Source: Mycobacterium sp. ITM-2016-00318 (lineage in GTDB: Bacteria > Actinomycetota > Actinomycetes > Mycobacteriales > Mycobacteriaceae). From it: DNA of 64,000 bases. This document shows positions 55,596-63,584 of this stretch, in pieces. Below the pieces are notes generated by a model. It ran no database searches, was not told the origin of the DNA, and worked only from the letters and a program-made list of their open reading frames with translations. The stretch's first letter is position 1, and each line of letters opens with the position of its first letter. The stretch lies in NCBI RefSeq assembly GCF_002968285.2, contig NZ_CP134400.1, positions 1,054,001 through 1,118,000 on the forward strand, read 5' to 3'. The translations under genes were made by a program, and so were the position numbers.

Positions 55596-56632
55596 TGAGC
55601 ACCCCGAGGGAGGACCTCACGGAGGCCGTCTCGGCGCTGCCGAGCGCGGTGAACCCGTTGGCGCTGTCGCTCAACGAGAATCCGTTCCCGCCCCTGCCCG
55701 GAGTGCGGTCGGCGCTGACCGAATCGGTTGATGTGGCCAACCGCTATCCGGAGTTCCTGCCCGAGAAGCTGCGTGCGCTGATCGCGGCACACGTCGGGGT
55801 CAGTGAAGGCCAGGTCGTCATCGGTGCCGGCGCGACCGGGGTGATCATGCAGGTGCTGAGTGCGGTGACCAGCCCGGGCGACCGGATGGTGATGACGTCG
55901 CCGACCTTCGACGGCTATCCGATCTTCGCGCAGATGGCCCGGCTGGCGTCGGTCACCGTGGCGCTGGACGAGCACGGCCACCACGACCTGGATGCCATGG
56001 CCGAGGCGGCGCAGCACGCGCGCGTCGTCGTCGTCTGTCGTCCGCACAATCCGACCGGCACCATCGAACCGGCCGCCGACATCGAACTGTTCCTGCAGCG
56101 GGTGCCGTCGGACACCGTGGTCCTGCTCGATGAGGCGTACGTCGAGTTTCTCGCGCCTGAGCATCGCCTCGATGCCCTTTCGCTGGTCGAGCGGTTTCCC
56201 AATGTTGTGGTGCTGCGAACCTTTTCAAAGGCGTACGGGCTGGCCGGACTGCGCATCGGATACGGCTTCTGCGCGCCTGATCTGGCGAGGCGGCTGTGGA
56301 CCATGCAGTTGCCCTTCGGGGTCGGCATCACCGCGCTGGTCGCGGTCGCGGCGTCCTACGATGCAGAAAGTCAACTGCAGCAACGCATTCGAATGATCGC
56401 CTCAGAGCGGCGCTATCTTCGGATGCGACTGCATGCGATGGGTGTGTACAGCACCGACGGCCACGCCAACTTCGTGTATCTACCCGCCAACAGCAGGCCG
56501 TGGCGCCAGTTCTTCGAGAACACCGGCCTGCAGATCCGTAACTACGCAGACGGCGGCGTGCGGATCACAGTGGGCAGTCGGCAGTCCACCAGAGCGGTGC
56601 TCAGCGCCTTGGCGCCGTTCACGACGCACTGA
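55595..56632 (+). CDS. HisC-like PLP aminotransferase
   Basis: 345 residues, fold type I. NPLALSLNENPFPPLPGVRSAL at the start, VCRPHNPTGT, VLLDEAYVEFLAPEH and the PLP Lys212 in RTFSKAYGLAGLRIGYGF are histidinol-phosphate aminotransferase features. The context has no his gene, so it more likely transaminates the product of the operon. The ATG overlaps the KAS III-like stop (TGATG). Together with the ThDP enzyme it could convert an acyloin or diketone into an amino ketone or amino alcohol. Confidence 0.88.
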   Translation: MSTPREDLTEAVSALPSAVNPLALSLNENPFPPLPGVRSALTESVDVANRYPEFLPEKLRALIAAHVGVSEGQVVIGAGATGVIMQVLSAVTSPGDRMVMTSPTFDGYPIFAQMARLASVTVALDEHGHHDLDAMAEAAQHARVVVVCRPHNPTGTIEPAADIELFLQRVPSDTVVLLDEAYVEFLAPEHRLDALSLVERFPNVVVLRTFSKAYGLAGLRIGYGFCAPDLARRLWTMQLPFGVGITALVAVAASYDAESQLQQRIRMIASERRYLRMRLHAMGVYSTDGHANFVYLPANSRPWRQFFENTGLQIRNYADGGVRITVGSRQSTRAVLSALAPFTTH

Positions 56633-56672
56633 GAATCCGCCTTTCCGCGTACGGGCTGCGGTATGAAGAGGT

Positions 56673-57188
56673 GTGGCCTCAGAAGCGTCTGCGGACCCGC
56701 AGAGGCGTGACCCCATCGAACTGGCGCGCGACAACTGGGAGCGTGCGGGGTGGGGCGGCGTCGCGAACGGGATGGTCGCGGTCACGTCGGTGATGCGGGC
56801 CCACCAGATTCTGCTGGCCCGCGTGGAGAACGCGTTGCGTCCGTATGACCTGAGCTTCGCGCGCTACGAGTTGCTCCGACTGCTGGCGTTCAGCCGCAAC
56901 GGCGCGCTGCCGATCACCAAGGCGTCCGACCGACTGCAGGTCCACGTCACCAGCGTCACCCACGCGATCCGTCGGCTGGAGGCCAACGGGTTGGTGAAGC
57001 GGCTACCGCACCCCACCGACGGCCGCACCACGCTGGTGCAGATCACCGACCTCGGGCGCTCGACCGTCGAGGACGCGACCGTCACGCTCAACAAGGATGT
57101 CTTCGCCGACATCGGCATCACCGATGACGAGTCGCGGGCGCTGGCGGCATCGATCGAGACATTGCGCCGCAATGCGGGCGACTTCTGA
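56673..57188 (+). CDS. MarR-family transcriptional regulator
   Basis: 171 residues from GTG. The winged helix is clear: LSFARYELLRLLAFSRNGALPITKASDRLQVHVTSVTHAIRRLEANGLVKRLPHPTDGRTTLVQITDLG. It is the counterpart of M. tuberculosis Rv0737, the regulator that follows rslA there; the four biosynthetic genes are therefore inserted between rslA and this gene. Forty bases separate it from the aminotransferase, so it may be in the same transcript. Ligand unknown. Confidence 0.88.
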   Translation: MASEASADPQRRDPIELARDNWERAGWGGVANGMVAVTSVMRAHQILLARVENALRPYDLSFARYELLRLLAFSRNGALPITKASDRLQVHVTSVTHAIRRLEANGLVKRLPHPTDGRTTLVQITDLGRSTVEDATVTLNKDVFADIGITDDESRALAASIETLRRNAGDF

Positions 57189-57193
57189 AGCGA

Positions 57194-57919
57194 TCAGACT
57201 GTTCGTGTCGTGCGTGGCGAGTGTGTGCTCGGATTCTCGCCACGTGTGAGTGGAGGGACATGCTCGATCGCACCGGCGACACGCGCGAGGCCGGCGCTCA
57301 CCGTTCGGCTTGCGCGTTGAGGCATACCCGTCATCCCGCGTTGCCTACGGTCGAGGAAATCACGGCTGCGGTCAAGAAGAGTCAGCGGCGCCGCAGCGGC
57401 AACATTTCCCGGGGGCCGACGGGCAACGACAGGGTGAGGTCGCGTGGGAGCAGTCCGCCGGACGGCCTCCCAAGCCCAACCCAGCATCACCAACGTGCGC
57501 TGCGACACCGCATCCTGAAGCATCGGCAGCAGCCGGTCCTCCTCGTCGCGCACGTCCTCGCGCATCAACGTCACGATCCGGTGCCACAGCTCGTCGCCGC
57601 GGGTGCTGTCGGTATCGGCTTCCTCCAACTCGGTGAACAGTTCGTTGATCTCCTGGTGTTCGCGCTCGATGGTCAGCGTCAACTCCGCGCCTTCGGGAAC
57701 CCAGCGCCGGATCGCCGGCCACAGCACCGATTCCTCGGCGAATGCGTGCGGGAAAACCAGCCTGCACAACTGCGTGAGGTTCTCTCGGCGAGCCGACCCA
57801 CGGGACGAGTCGACAATCTCGATCAGCTGGTTCAACTGGATGTGGTCGCGTTTCTGGCGCGTCAGAACGCTGTTCGGGCCCCCGAGCTGTCCGACGTCCT
57901 GCTTGGCAAGTGATGGCAT
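57194..57919 (-). CDS. Hemerythrin/HHE-domain protein
   Basis: About 241 residues from the ATG preceded by AGGAGGGA. The HHE metal-binding pattern is spread over four helices: KRDHIQLNQLIEIVDSS, LCRLVFPHAFAEESVLWPAI, TLTIEREHQEINELFTEL and VRDEEDRLLPML. A basic, Arg-rich C-terminal 80 residues follow. Hemerythrin-like proteins bind a di-iron site and take part in oxygen or peroxide handling in mycobacteria. It is convergent with the MarR gene. Confidence 0.86.
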   Translation of the reverse strand: MPSLAKQDVGQLGGPNSVLTRQKRDHIQLNQLIEIVDSSRGSARRENLTQLCRLVFPHAFAEESVLWPAIRRWVPEGAELTLTIEREHQEINELFTELEEADTDSTRGDELWHRIVTLMREDVRDEEDRLLPMLQDAVSQRTLVMLGWAWEAVRRTAPTRPHPVVARRPPGNVAAAAPLTLLDRSRDFLDRRQRGMTGMPQRASRTVSAGLARVAGAIEHVPPLTRGENPSTHSPRTTRTV

Positions 57920-57980
57920 GGTGTTCCCTCCTGCGCCATGCAATGCCCACGGTGTGCCGTGTTAAACTCCGCCGGTTCAT

Positions 57981-59213
57981 TTAATCGGGCACGCCGGGCA
58001 GCGGGATCGTCGCGGTCACCGCGGTGCCCACGCCGGGACGCGAGCGGATGTTCAGCCGTCCGCCGACGATCTCGGCGCGTTCGGCCATCGACAGCAGGCC
58101 GTAGCCGCCCATCTCGTCGCCGCCGAGCGGATGCTCGAACGTGTCGAAACCGACGCCGTCATCCACGATTTCGAGCCGCGCGGTGTCTCCGTCGTCGACG
58201 GCGAACGTCAACCTGGCCGTCGAAGCGCCCGCATGTTTGACGACGTTCTGCAGGCACTCCTGCGCGATGCGGTAGAGCGCGAGCTCGATGTGATCGGGCA
58301 GCCGCGTCTCGGTGAGCTCGACCTTGACGTCGATCTGCCCGATGGAGCGGGCCAGGCTGGCCAGCCCGCCCGCCAGACCCAGATCATCGAGCACCGGCGG
58401 CCGCAGGCCGCTGATGGCTGCGCGCGCCTCCTGCAGTGTCAGGTCGACCAGTTCCCGTGCCATGCCCAGCTGTTCGGCCATCGCCGCGTGATCGGTTTCC
58501 GCTGCGCGTGTCGCCGCGTCGAGGCGGTACGACAACGTGATCAACCGCTGCGATATGCCATCGTGGATGTCGCCTGCCAGCCGCCGCCGTTCGAGCTCTT
58601 GGGCTTCGATGACCTGCTCGACGAAGTTCTCGTGTGCGCGTTCGCGAACCACGAGCTGGCGGTGCAGCCGCGCCTGATGCATGGCGCCTGCGATCAGCTG
58701 TCCGATCACCAACAGCAATTCAACGTCGCGCGGCGTGAATTCTCTGCGGTCGACGGTGTGCACGTTGAGCACTCCGACCAAACCGCCGGGATCGGTCTCC
58801 ATCGGCACCGACACCATCGACGTGAAGTCGGATCCGCGTAGCGACTGAAACGGCAGATATCGCGGATCGGACTCCTTGTCGTGGGTGATGACGACGGGCT
58901 CGCGGTTACTGGCCACCCAACCCGATACGCCGGATCCCAACGGGAGGCGGATCTTTCCGATCTCCTGGTCGAACGGCGGTGTCGCGCCCGCCAGTGTCAA
59001 CGAGCGGTCACTGTCGTCGAGCACATGGACGAAGCAGACGTCGGTCGCGGTGGCCGCGGTGATCATCCTGGCTGCCGCGGCGGCGAGGGGCTCGACGCCG
59101 GGGCCGCTCGACGCAGCCTGGATCAGCTCGCGCAGCAGCGCGAGCTCACGATCGGCGTCGACGAGATCGCGTACGGCGTGGGGGCGCAGCGGACCTCCAC
59201 CGACGGGGCTCAT
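57981..59213 (-). CDS. Sensor histidine kinase with GAF domain
   Basis: 410 residues, no membrane segment, so cytosolic. An N-terminal GAF domain (residues about 40-190: LRLPLGSGVSGWVASN-like block, SMVSVPMETDPGGLVGVLNVH) is followed by a NarL-type HisKA_3 region LERRRLAGDIHDGISQRL with His217 as phosphorylation site, and a HATPase domain (LYRIAQECLQNVVKHAG; EIVDDGVGFD; GYGLLSMAERAEIVGG). The layout recalls DosS/DosT, but only one GAF is present and haem ligands cannot be assigned. Its start overlaps the response regulator by 4 bases. Confidence 0.9.
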   Translation of the reverse strand: MSPVGGGPLRPHAVRDLVDADRELALLRELIQAASSGPGVEPLAAAAARMITAATATDVCFVHVLDDSDRSLTLAGATPPFDQEIGKIRLPLGSGVSGWVASNREPVVITHDKESDPRYLPFQSLRGSDFTSMVSVPMETDPGGLVGVLNVHTVDRREFTPRDVELLLVIGQLIAGAMHQARLHRQLVVRERAHENFVEQVIEAQELERRRLAGDIHDGISQRLITLSYRLDAATRAAETDHAAMAEQLGMARELVDLTLQEARAAISGLRPPVLDDLGLAGGLASLARSIGQIDVKVELTETRLPDHIELALYRIAQECLQNVVKHAGASTARLTFAVDDGDTARLEIVDDGVGFDTFEHPLGGDEMGGYGLLSMAERAEIVGGRLNIRSRPGVGTAVTATIPLPGVPD

Positions 59214-59887
59214 TGGAAGATCCCTTCGCGTAGCGCGGTCGCGACGGCACCGGTGCGATCGCTGACACCCAGCTTGCGGTAGATCGATCGCAGATGCGTT
59301 TTCACCGTCTCGTCGCCGATCACCAGCTTGCCGGCGATGCCGCGGTTGGACAGGCCGTTGACGACGCAGGAGAGGATTTCGCTTTCCCGCTGGGTGAGGC
59401 CCTGGCGTGCCCCCGGCCAGAACTCGTCGCGCTGCATTCTGGCCGCGGTGTCGGCGGCCCTAGCCGCCATACCCGGATCGATGGCGGTCGCGCCGCCGTG
59501 GACGAACTCGAGCTGACGAACGAGTTCGTCGCTGCTGATGCTTTTCAGCAGGTAGCCCGACGCGCCGACGCGCAGCGCCTGGAAGAGGTATTGCTCGTCG
59601 TCGTAGACCGACAGCATGACGACTTTGCGATCCGACCGGCGCGCGCGAAGCGTTTGGCACAGGTCGAGGCCACTGGACCCCTGCATGCGGACATCGGAGA
59701 GCACGATGTCGGGGTCGAGGTCGTCGACCACGCTCAGCGCCCGCTCGGCACCGATGGCCTGCCCCACCACCGCCACCCGGTCGGTGAAGGCAGCGAGCAT
59801 CGCCTTGAGACCCTCGATGACCATCTCGTGGTCGTCCACGAGGACGATTCGCACTGGTCCGGAGGCGAGCGGGCTGTCGGACGCCAT
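59210..59887 (-). CDS. NarL/LuxR-type response regulator
   Basis: 225 residues. Receiver domain with IVLVDDHEMVIEGLKAML, phosphorylated Asp65 in DIVLSDVRMQGSSGLDL and KVVMLSVYDD, then a LuxR helix-turn-helix: GLTQRESEILSCVVNGLSNRGIAGKLVIGDETVKTHLRSIYRKLGVSDR. First gene of a two-gene operon with the histidine kinase. Regulon unknown. Confidence 0.94.
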   Translation of the reverse strand: MASDSPLASGPVRIVLVDDHEMVIEGLKAMLAAFTDRVAVVGQAIGAERALSVVDDLDPDIVLSDVRMQGSSGLDLCQTLRARRSDRKVVMLSVYDDEQYLFQALRVGASGYLLKSISSDELVRQLEFVHGGATAIDPGMAARAADTAARMQRDEFWPGARQGLTQRESEILSCVVNGLSNRGIAGKLVIGDETVKTHLRSIYRKLGVSDRTGAVATALREGIFQ

Positions 59888-59940
59888 GGCAACACCTTAG
59901 GTGTGGCTTCGGCTGCGGTCCCGCAACTTGGCCTGCCCAA

Positions 59941-59956
59941 TCCCCCGAATGGGGGA
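59941..59956. promoter_or_regulatory. Palindrome between response regulator and HAD gene
   Basis: TCCCCC-GAAT-GGGGGA, a perfect inverted repeat with 6-base arms, in the 111-base divergent gap. It could be an operator for the adjacent response regulator or another factor. Confidence 0.45.
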
Positions 59957-59998
59957 GGCCGGAAACATGTGCTCTGGGCCACTCTTGTCGACGTGCCT

Positions 59999-60802
59999 AT
60001 GACACAGGAGAAGACGTGGCGTGCCGGTCGGTTCTGGTGGGACTGCAATTCACCGGTTGGCACCGAGGTAACCCAGCTCCGCGCATTGGTCTTCGACCTC
60101 GACGCGCTTGCCGACGTCGAATGCGACGGCCACCGGCTGGCCTATAACGCCGCCTTCGCCGAGCACGGGCTGAACTTCCAATGGTCCGTTGCGAGGTATC
60201 GGCAGCTGTTGGCGCTGACCGACGAGCGGCAGCGAATCTCGGCCGAGCTGCGCAAGCGCAGCGTCTCCACCGAGTCCGATGTGCTGACAAAGCTGCTTGC
60301 CGACGACATCTACACGACCAAGTCGATGATGCTCGACGAGATGATTCTCGACGCGGATCTGACTCCGCGGCCTGGACTTGTCGACCTCGTTGTGGAGGCG
60401 TTCACCGCCGGAGTGGTTGTGGCTGTCGTCGCTGGTGGCCAGCGCAGCTGGGTGGAGCCGCTGGTGCGGCAGCTGGTCGGCGACGGTGTCGTCGAGACCG
60501 TCGTGACCGCCGACGACGTCAAGAAGCAGATGCCCGATTGCGAGGCGTTCCGAACCGCGCTGTGGGAACTCGGAGTTCCCGCGGAGAACGCGCTGGCGAT
60601 CACGGGTTCGGCTGCCGGGCTGCGGGCCGCGACCGCGTCCGGTCTGGCGTCGGTGGTCATCACCGGTGACGGCGCACCGGAGATCCCCGCCGCGTTGGCG
60701 GTGCGGCCTGACTACGCCGGTAGCGAGCCGGTTCGGATCGCGGATTGCCAGCGGCTGCATCGTCGCTGGTTCGTTGACCATAAGCAGGCTGACGCCGCCT
60801 AG
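59999..60802 (+). CDS. HAD-superfamily hydrolase, CbbY/phosphoglycolate-phosphatase-like
   Basis: 267 residues. VFDLDALADVECDGHRLAYNAAFAEHGL is the HAD motif I (DxD with the CbbY-like ExDGHRxAxN continuation), TPRPGLVDLVVEAFTAGVVVAVVAGGQRSWVEPLV the motif II region, and DDVKKQMPDCEAFRTAL the motif III Lys region. The loop has DLDA in place of the more usual DLDG. Starts at ATG 59999 or GTG 59993; a core-only start near LRALVFD is possible. Substrate: a sugar phosphate by family. Confidence 0.82.
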   Translation: MTQEKTWRAGRFWWDCNSPVGTEVTQLRALVFDLDALADVECDGHRLAYNAAFAEHGLNFQWSVARYRQLLALTDERQRISAELRKRSVSTESDVLTKLLADDIYTTKSMMLDEMILDADLTPRPGLVDLVVEAFTAGVVVAVVAGGQRSWVEPLVRQLVGDGVVETVVTADDVKKQMPDCEAFRTALWELGVPAENALAITGSAAGLRAATASGLASVVITGDGAPEIPAALAVRPDYAGSEPVRIADCQRLHRRWFVDHKQADAA

Positions 60803-60810
60803 GTCTCACT

Positions 60811-61447
60811 TTGCCGATCAGTGCGGCAACGCTGACCAAGGCGTATGCGAACGGCGGCGGAGGTGCGATCGGCGATTGCAGCTTCACCGACTTCGGTGCG
60901 GCCTTCATTCGCGATGAGGCTTACGACGTCGACGACTACGGGCCCGACTTCGTCGGCCTGGTGTTCGGCAGGAAAGCCGTGACGACGCCGCCATCAGGAC
61001 CCGGTGCGCCGGGCGGGCAAGGCGAGCAGAAGACGGCGCCGCCGGTGAAATGCGGGCCGAACGACGAGCAAGCCGAGGTTCCAGCCGGCCAGCAGTGCAC
61101 GCCGAAGGCTGCAGTGCATGCCCGCCCGGCGGACCGCAGCAGTCTGTTCCGGCCGGTCAGAAGTGCCCGCCGCCTACGAACGCCGTCAGGGTGTCCTTCG
61201 ATCGCGGCTTCGGATCGTGGACCGAAACGTGAAGAACAACGCGGGCATTGGCGGTAGCTGCACCTATACGGCGACCAGCCAAAACGGCCTGCCGGGGGTT
61301 GACAGGGCCTTCGACATCGCGCCCAACGGGACGGAGTCCTTCTCGGTGCTGGCTCCGGTTGGCAAGTATGACGTCCTGACCAAGTGCACGGGGACCTATG
61401 ACGGTGCCCAGGTCGAGTTCGGGCGCGACGCGCAGACGGTGCCCTGA
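60811..61447 (+). pseudogene. Cys-repeat secreted protein gene, broken by two frameshifts
   Basis: Three frames make one protein. Frame one (60811 on) gives GDCSFTDFGAAFIRDE, then VKCGPNDEQAEVPAGQQCTPKAAV. Near 61120 a base is missing and frame two continues CPPGGPQQSVPAGQKCPPPTNAVRVSFDRGFGSWT. Near 61232 another base is missing and frame three continues NVKNNAGIGGSCTYTATS through GTESFSVLAPVGKYDVLTKCTGTYDGAQ to the stop at 61445-61447. The repeated VPAGQ-x-C unit spans the first break, which confirms the join. The N-terminus lacks a clear start or signal peptide and may be lost. The C-terminal domain resembles extracytoplasmic domains of mycobacterial proteins. Confidence 0.78.
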
Positions 61448-61470
61448 TCGACTGATTCGACGAAACGAAC

Positions 61471-61506
61471 GCCACGGTCCGGCTTGCTCGGACCGTGGCT
61501 TCGTTA
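61471..61506. terminator. Bidirectional terminator
   Basis: Perfect 11-base stem GCCACGGTCCG/CGGACCGTGGC with a 7-base loop, flanked by TTCGTTATG on one side and, on the other strand, GTTCGTTTCG. It lies between the broken secreted-protein gene and the convergent mmsB. Confidence 0.82.
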
Positions 61507-61521
61507 TGAGTGAGTGAAAAC

Positions 61522-62394
61522 TCAGGTGCCGCGCAGCAGTTCGATCACCGCGCTGAAGTCCTTGTCGGCGTGATCGGCGTTGTACTTGGCGTAGATCTCG
61601 GCGGCGTGGGTTCCCAGCGGCGCCGACGAGCCGGTCGAGTTCACCGCGTCCATCGCCAGGCCGAGGTCCTTGTTCATCAGTGCGGTCGCAAAACCCGGCT
61701 TGAAGTCGTTGTTGGCAGGCGACGTCGGAACCGGTCCAGGCACAGGGCAGTTCGTGTGCACCGCCCAGCAGTTGCTGGTCGCGCCGGTGATCACGTCGAA
61801 CAGCGACTGCGCCGACAGTCCGAGCTTCTCGGCCAGCACGAAGGCTTCGCCGATGGCGATCTGCTGCACCGCGAGCACCATGTTGTTGCACAGCTTGGCG
61901 CTCTGGCCGTTACCCGAGCCGCCGCAGTGAATGATCTTGCCGGCCAACGGCTCCAAGACCGGTCGGGCCCGCTCGACGGCCTCGTCCTCGCCACCGACCA
62001 TGAACGCCAGCGTTCCTGCCGTCGCGCCTTTCACCCCGCCTGAAACGGGGGCGTCGAGTTGCGCGAAGCCGCGGTCGGTGGCCTGCTTGTGGATCTCGCG
62101 CGCATCGTCGACCGAGATGGTCGAGGTGTCGATGAACAGCGCGCCTGCCTTGGCGGCGGGCAACACCTCGTTGTAGCAGGACTTGACGATCGCGCCGCTG
62201 GGCAGCGAGGTGATGACGACGTCGGCGTCGGCCACCGCCGCCGCTCCAGTGTCGAAGACCTTGGCGCCCTTGTCTTCTGTTGCCGCCTTCAACGCGGGAA
62301 CCGGGTCGAATGCGTTGACGGTCTGGCCGGCCGCGACGAGGTTTGCGGCCATCGGCCCGCCCATGTTGCCCAGTCCAAGGAACGCAATGTTCAT
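61522..62394 (-). CDS. mmsB: 3-hydroxyisobutyrate dehydrogenase
   Basis: 290 residues. NIAFLGLGNMGGPMAANLVAAGQTVNAFDP is the NAD-binding loop; DAPVSGGVKGATAGTLAFMVGG is the substrate-binding signature and GSGNGQSAKLCNNMVLAVQQIA carries the catalytic Lys. It oxidises 3-hydroxyisobutyrate to methylmalonate semialdehyde in valine breakdown. Eighteen bases after the acyl-CoA dehydrogenase; the operon order mmsA-fadE9-mmsB matches M. tuberculosis Rv0753c-Rv0751c. Confidence 0.95.
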   Translation of the reverse strand: MNIAFLGLGNMGGPMAANLVAAGQTVNAFDPVPALKAATEDKGAKVFDTGAAAVADADVVITSLPSGAIVKSCYNEVLPAAKAGALFIDTSTISVDDAREIHKQATDRGFAQLDAPVSGGVKGATAGTLAFMVGGEDEAVERARPVLEPLAGKIIHCGGSGNGQSAKLCNNMVLAVQQIAIGEAFVLAEKLGLSAQSLFDVITGATSNCWAVHTNCPVPGPVPTSPANNDFKPGFATALMNKDLGLAMDAVNSTGSSAPLGTHAAEIYAKYNADHADKDFSAVIELLRGT

Positions 62395-62412
62395 GCCTCT
62401 GCCTCGACCTTT

Positions 62413-63576
62413 CTAAGACGCGCGGACACGGGCGGCTTCGGCCCGACCGATGACCACACGCATGATTTCGTTGGTTCCCTCGAGGATTCGATGTACCCGC
62501 AGGTCGCGGACGATCTTCTCGAGACCGTACTCATTCAGATACCCGTAACCGCCGTGCAATTGCAGTGCCTGATCGGCGACGTCGAAGCAGGTGTCGGTGA
62601 CGTACCGCTTCGCCATCGCGCACAACTCGACCTTGTCGGGATGGTCGGCGTCGAGCGCGGTTGCGGCCCGCCACAGGAGCGTTCGCGACGTCTCCAGGGC
62701 GGTGGCCATGTCGGCGAGCTTGAACCGGATGGTCGGCTCGTCGAGCAGCGCTCCGCCGAACGCCTGCCGGTCGGCCAGGTAGCCGACCGCCTTGTCGAAC
62801 GCGGCCTGGGCCCCGCCGAGTGAACACGCCGCGATGTTGATCCGGCCGCCGTTGAGCCCGTTCATCGCGATGGAGAAGCCGGTGCCCTCACCGTCGGCAC
62901 CGCCGAGCATCGATTCGGCGGGTACGCGCGCGCCTTCGAAGATGACCTGTGCGGTGGGCTGAGCGTTCCAACCCATCTTCTCCTCGTCGGCACCGAAGCT
63001 GAGGCCGGGAGTGCCTTTTTCGACGATGAAAGCCGAGATGCCGCGAGGGCCTTCACCTCCGGTGCGGGCCATGACGATGTAGACGTCGGAAGTGCCCGCT
63101 CCCGAGATGAACTGCTTCACACCGTCGAGTACGTAGAAATCGCCGTCTCGAACGGCCTTCGTGCGTAGCGCACTGGCGTCGGATCCCGCACCGGGTTCGG
63201 TGAGGCAGTAACTCGCGATGGCCTCCATCGACGCGAGTTTGGGCACCCAGGACTTGCGTTGTTCGTGCGTGCCGTACGTGTCGACCATCCACGCGCACAT
63301 GTTGTGGATGGACAGGAACGCGGCGACCGTGGGATCGGCGGCGGCCAACTGCTCGAAGATGCGCACGGCATCGATGCGGCGCAGGCCGCTGCCGCCGGCG
63401 TCTTCCCCGCAGTAGATCGCCGCCATCCCCAGCTCGGCAGCCTCACGCAGTTCGTCGACTGGAAAGTGGTGTGTCTTGTCCCACTCCAGCGCATTTGGGG
63501 CAAGACGCTTTTCGGCGAACGCCGCCGCCGTCTCGGCGATGACGCGTTCGTCGTCGTCCAGGCCGAAGAACTGCAT
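62413..63576 (-). CDS. fadE9: Isobutyryl-CoA-type acyl-CoA dehydrogenase
   Basis: About 387 residues from the ATG giving MQFFGLDDDERVIAETAAAFAEKRL. Seen: ASYCLTEPGAGSDASAL, the flavin and substrate region KQFISGAGTSDVYIVMART, and QLHGGYGYLNEYGLEKIVRDLRVHRILEGTNEIMR with the catalytic Glu in ILEGTNE. Together with mmsA and mmsB it should oxidise isobutyryl-CoA in the valine pathway. The gene is equivalent in position to M. tuberculosis fadE9 (Rv0752c). Confidence 0.93.
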   Translation of the reverse strand: MQFFGLDDDERVIAETAAAFAEKRLAPNALEWDKTHHFPVDELREAAELGMAAIYCGEDAGGSGLRRIDAVRIFEQLAAADPTVAAFLSIHNMCAWMVDTYGTHEQRKSWVPKLASMEAIASYCLTEPGAGSDASALRTKAVRDGDFYVLDGVKQFISGAGTSDVYIVMARTGGEGPRGISAFIVEKGTPGLSFGADEEKMGWNAQPTAQVIFEGARVPAESMLGGADGEGTGFSIAMNGLNGGRINIAACSLGGAQAAFDKAVGYLADRQAFGGALLDEPTIRFKLADMATALETSRTLLWRAATALDADHPDKVELCAMAKRYVTDTCFDVADQALQLHGGYGYLNEYGLEKIVRDLRVHRILEGTNEIMRVVIGRAEAARVRAS

Positions 63577-63584
63577 GTAGCTCT

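Noticed and set aside
55595-56632. Histidine biosynthesis hisC
   Set aside because: Family features are present but no other his gene is near and the gene is coupled to the KAS III-like gene.
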